Source: Acidobacteriota bacterium (GTDB lineage: Bacteria; Acidobacteriota; Terriglobia; Bryobacterales; UBA6623). Taken from it: DNA of 64,000 bases. Shown in pieces: positions 61,897 to 64,000 of this stretch. How positions within the stretch are numbered: position 1 is the stretch's first letter; every line of letters begins with the position of its first letter. The translations under genes were made by a program, and so were the position numbers. The stretch covers positions 1-64,000 of the forward strand of contig WGMB01000002.1 of assembly GCA_016125275.1 (NCBI GenBank), given 5' to 3'. Under the pieces are notes generated by a model. The model saw nothing but the letters and a program-made list of their open reading frames with translations. It was not told the DNA's origin and ran no database searches.

Positions 61897-64000
61897 ACCG
61901 TGGTTCGCAAAATGCCAGCATTGTAAGAATCCACGCTGAATGATCCGATCTAGGCGCACAATTACTCGTAAATGAATCTATAAACTCCAGTGGGCTTTCA
62001 ACTGGGGCATCAGGGAATCTATTAGGACGAATCTGTGGATCTAACTTTCTTCTGCTTCGGCTAGGCACGATGTCGCGATGCAGTTGAGCCGAAACCGACT
62101 CGGAGTAAAGAAAAGTCTTCACAATTTGAATCAGAGGCAGTCGGTGCCCAACGCGCTCTTCTATTAAAGCCCAGTCGTTGTCAATCAAACTAACCGCCTT
62201 CGCCACATGGGCCAAGCCTGGATTGGCATCCCTGATCGCCACAAGATGCGCTCGAACGATGTCGCGAGCCCTATATATGGAATTCCCGGGGTCTGAAATG
62301 TGGAGCGCGACAACGGCGGCGATCGTGCGAATAAGATAGAAAGATACTCGATTACCCACATCTGGTATAACCCCCCACGAATGCCATATGCTCGAAATAT
62401 ATTTTTGAGGTTGACCGCGATAAAAATACAGGAAGTCAAACACGTGCACCATAATCTCCGTGACCTCTTCGTAATGACGGGTAATAATGTTAGCAAGTTT
62501 ATCACTGTCGAGATTCTTTACGATTAGCCTACTTGGATTGCCAGCGTCAGATTTGCCGGCGAGCGTAAGAAAAGTCAAGAGGAGATATTGACGAATGGAA
62601 TCAAGCAAGTTGTCAGGCCGAGTAGCTCCCTCAATAAGACTCAACGCCAGGGCGGCATCACCAGAAATTATCCCATCAGTCGGAGAGAATTCTGGAAGCA
62701 ACGCGTTGAAAACACCGTCAATGAAGCAATGCGAGATTTCGTGAGTCAATGTCAGAAGGGTCCACGAGAGGGAGTTGCACGAAGTCAAGATCGGACGGGG
62801 CGCACTCAACGTCAAGCCGGTCGTACGGAAGTGGTCGATGTCGCTGAGATACGTCAAGAGGGGATAAATAGGCTCGGACCCCAGGTCCGCGGCGGCGGTT
62901 GCTGACGCGAGGCTCGATCTGTCGATGATATAGGTCTCTGTCCATATCGGATCGTCAGTGGGAAGTCTCGCCAAGGAGCCGATGACCGGTCGTGACGCAA
63001 AACCCTTGAGTTGGCTCGGGATGCGCGCCTCTCCTACGATCTCCTGGACAAAGGCACGAAGGCGGGCCAGAGCCATCTCCGCAATGCCCGTGCCGAGGAG
63101 GGAGTAGAAGCGAGGATGGCCAGAGGACTGGTGTATCGGCGAAGCTCCAGCCAATGCATGGCAGCAGAGGCTTTCCAGAGCGGCGGTGGAATTTGTAACG
63201 ATGGTGAACTGTGTATGTGGATCCTTCTCGCTAGTCAGGTGATGTGACAATTGGATACATGAGTGCGAGACATCGCTAGCAAACCAGGTCGGAGCTATTG
63301 CTCTGGATAGCTCACTAGCAGTAAGAGAAATAGCGGCGAAATCAGAAAGGAGACCGTTCAAGGGTTCGTCGTCCGTGATTGTCGTTAAGGTGACGAGGGT
63401 GTCGCGAATCGCACGGTCACGAGCTATTCGATCTGAGGTATTGGGGGGAGATATAACCTTGCCGTCGAGGATTTCCCATTGCTCGAATTGCAGGGTGTGA
63501 TCGCGACAATAGCGGAGTACGGCATCTGCCGATGCTGGGTCCTTCGAGTGGATGACGATATTGAGGAAACCGAGGGCTAGCCAAGCTTGAGAATCGGGCG
63601 GCAGTAGAAGAGCACGAACGCGAGAAGGAGGTATCGGTCCGAGCATCGTGAGCCAATGCCTACCCGGAAAGTTATTCGCGACCGAATGGCTCAGGCGTTC
63701 TTTTGTGAGCGCGAGCGGAAAAATGGCCGATGACCGACTTGCTGGGCCCCAGTCGGCTAGGACCGAACTCGAATGCGGCTCAAGCCGAACGCTACCGGGG
63801 GCTCCCGAGGGACCGAGGGTGATCAGAAGATGAGTTGAATTGTCACTTATGATCATCTTCGGGCGGTATAACTTGAACGGGTCGTAAGGTACCAGACGAA
63901 TCCCGTACGATCTCGATGATAACGTCGCGCCCGCCCGGGTTGGGGGATGCATCTCCCGAAGAATAAGAGACCTTGTCCCTTGGGCCAACGAACTTGGCTC
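61889..64000 (-). CDS. HExxH-motif protein, N-terminus beyond window
   Basis: At least 703 residues; the frame is open to the right edge. A TTG at 63988 and a later internal ATG are poor starts, so the true start is probably outside. Near the middle LTLTHEISHCFIDGVF contains HExxH (HEISH, 62729-62743), the zinc-binding signature of metallopeptidases, with a possible third ligand Glu in LALSLIEGATRPD 34 residues on. The N-terminal 300 residues (IISDNSTHLLITLGPSGAPG, HWLTMLGPIPPSRVRALLLP) and the C-terminal 250 show no known domain. It is first in the three-gene operon. Lower GC than the core window. Confidence 0.82.
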   Translation of the reverse strand, partial: EPSSLAQGTRSLILREMHPPTRAGATLSSRSYGIRLVPYDPFKLYRPKMIISDNSTHLLITLGPSGAPGSVRLEPHSSSVLADWGPASRSSAIFPLALTKERLSHSVANNFPGRHWLTMLGPIPPSRVRALLLPPDSQAWLALGFLNIVIHSKDPASADAVLRYCRDHTLQFEQWEILDGKVISPPNTSDRIARDRAIRDTLVTLTTITDDEPLNGLLSDFAAISLTASELSRAIAPTWFASDVSHSCIQLSHHLTSEKDPHTQFTIVTNSTAALESLCCHALAGASPIHQSSGHPRFYSLLGTGIAEMALARLRAFVQEIVGEARIPSQLKGFASRPVIGSLARLPTDDPIWTETYIIDRSSLASATAAADLGSEPIYPLLTYLSDIDHFRTTGLTLSAPRPILTSCNSLSWTLLTLTHEISHCFIDGVFNALLPEFSPTDGIISGDAALALSLIEGATRPDNLLDSIRQYLLLTFLTLAGKSDAGNPSRLIVKNLDSDKLANIITRHYEEVTEIMVHVFDFLYFYRGQPQKYISSIWHSWGVIPDVGNRVSFYLIRTIAAVVALHISDPGNSIYRARDIVRAHLVAIRDANPGLAHVAKAVSLIDNDWALIEERVGHRLPLIQIVKTFLYSESVSAQLHRDIVPSRSRRKLDPQIRPNRFPDAPVESPLEFIDSFTSNCAPRSDHSAWILTMLAFCEPRYD

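Noticed and set aside
61897-61959. Longer N-terminus for the 245-residue operon protein
   Set aside because: The ATG at 61896 gives the typical coupled overlap with the upstream stop; the longer form would overlap by 71 bp.

Overview
The window is high-GC bacterial chromosome, apart from a visibly lower-GC tract at the right-hand end. It most resembles an Acidobacteriota genome of the Bryobacterales/Solibacter type. The evidence is a beta-propeller protein with the 'Solibacter uncharacterised' C-terminal domain (39317-41245), a MacB/FtsX permease of the acidobacterial orphan-permease type (50119-52590), a VWFA-related secreted protein, a DUF1080 protein, formylglycine sulfatases, a membrane-tethered HTH/propeller protein and a PEP-CTERM protein. 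This is inferred from protein families, not from a marker-gene alignment.

Layout. 1-6471 holds housekeeping genes: rho (cut by the left edge), a PL10-type pectate lyase, hisS, a Mn-type superoxide dismutase, and a glycine-rich secreted protein. 6752-11907 carries an efflux-type adaptor, a CHASE2 histidine kinase overlapping its NtrC-type regulator, and an orphan gluconate-2-dehydrogenase subunit 3. 11918-16035 is a sulfatase pair divergent from a LacI regulator, with a LacI-type operator between them. 16093-25377 holds a membrane glycosyltransferase, a duplicated M42 peptidase, a CehA/McbA metallohydrolase, a GntP permease divergent from an SMP-30/gluconolactonase lipoprotein, and a PEP-CTERM protein. 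25649-31680 has a membrane-anchored HTH-propeller, two exported methyltransferase-like proteins, a 2OG-Fe(II) oxygenase and a ChbG/YdjC protein. 31912-48597 mixes secreted and membrane proteins (M49-like peptidase, transglutaminase-like protein, FecR-domain protein, propellers) with sugar-acid and DUF1080 genes, MarR/SnoaL, an M20 peptidase and a paired small-transporter operon. 48671-59365 has Xaa-Pro aminopeptidase, the FtsX permease, polyphosphate kinase, a YVTN-type propeller, a mutarotase-like protein and the VWFA protein. Much of the window therefore concerns scavenging of polysaccharides, sulfated glycans, peptides and sugar acids, plus cell-surface functions.

Two regions stand out. 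First, 32842-33777 is a non-coding array of ten hairpins at about 100-bp spacing. The apical loop (GGGCGC core) and a GTTTGAG connector are conserved, while the stems change sequence in a compensatory way. It is not a CRISPR array and not a protein repeat, and I do not recognise it. Second, 60216-64000 is a lower-GC three-gene operon on the minus strand: a protein with an HExxH motif (running off the window), an unknown 245-residue protein coupled to it by an 8-bp overlap, and a stand-alone SIR2-family protein with the motifs of NAD-hydrolysing defence effectors. It sits beyond a gene-poor 850-bp junction and is a candidate anti-phage defence operon.

No tRNA, rRNA, transposase, integrase or CRISPR array was recognised. 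Most other long open frames are GC-driven shadows of the genes listed.
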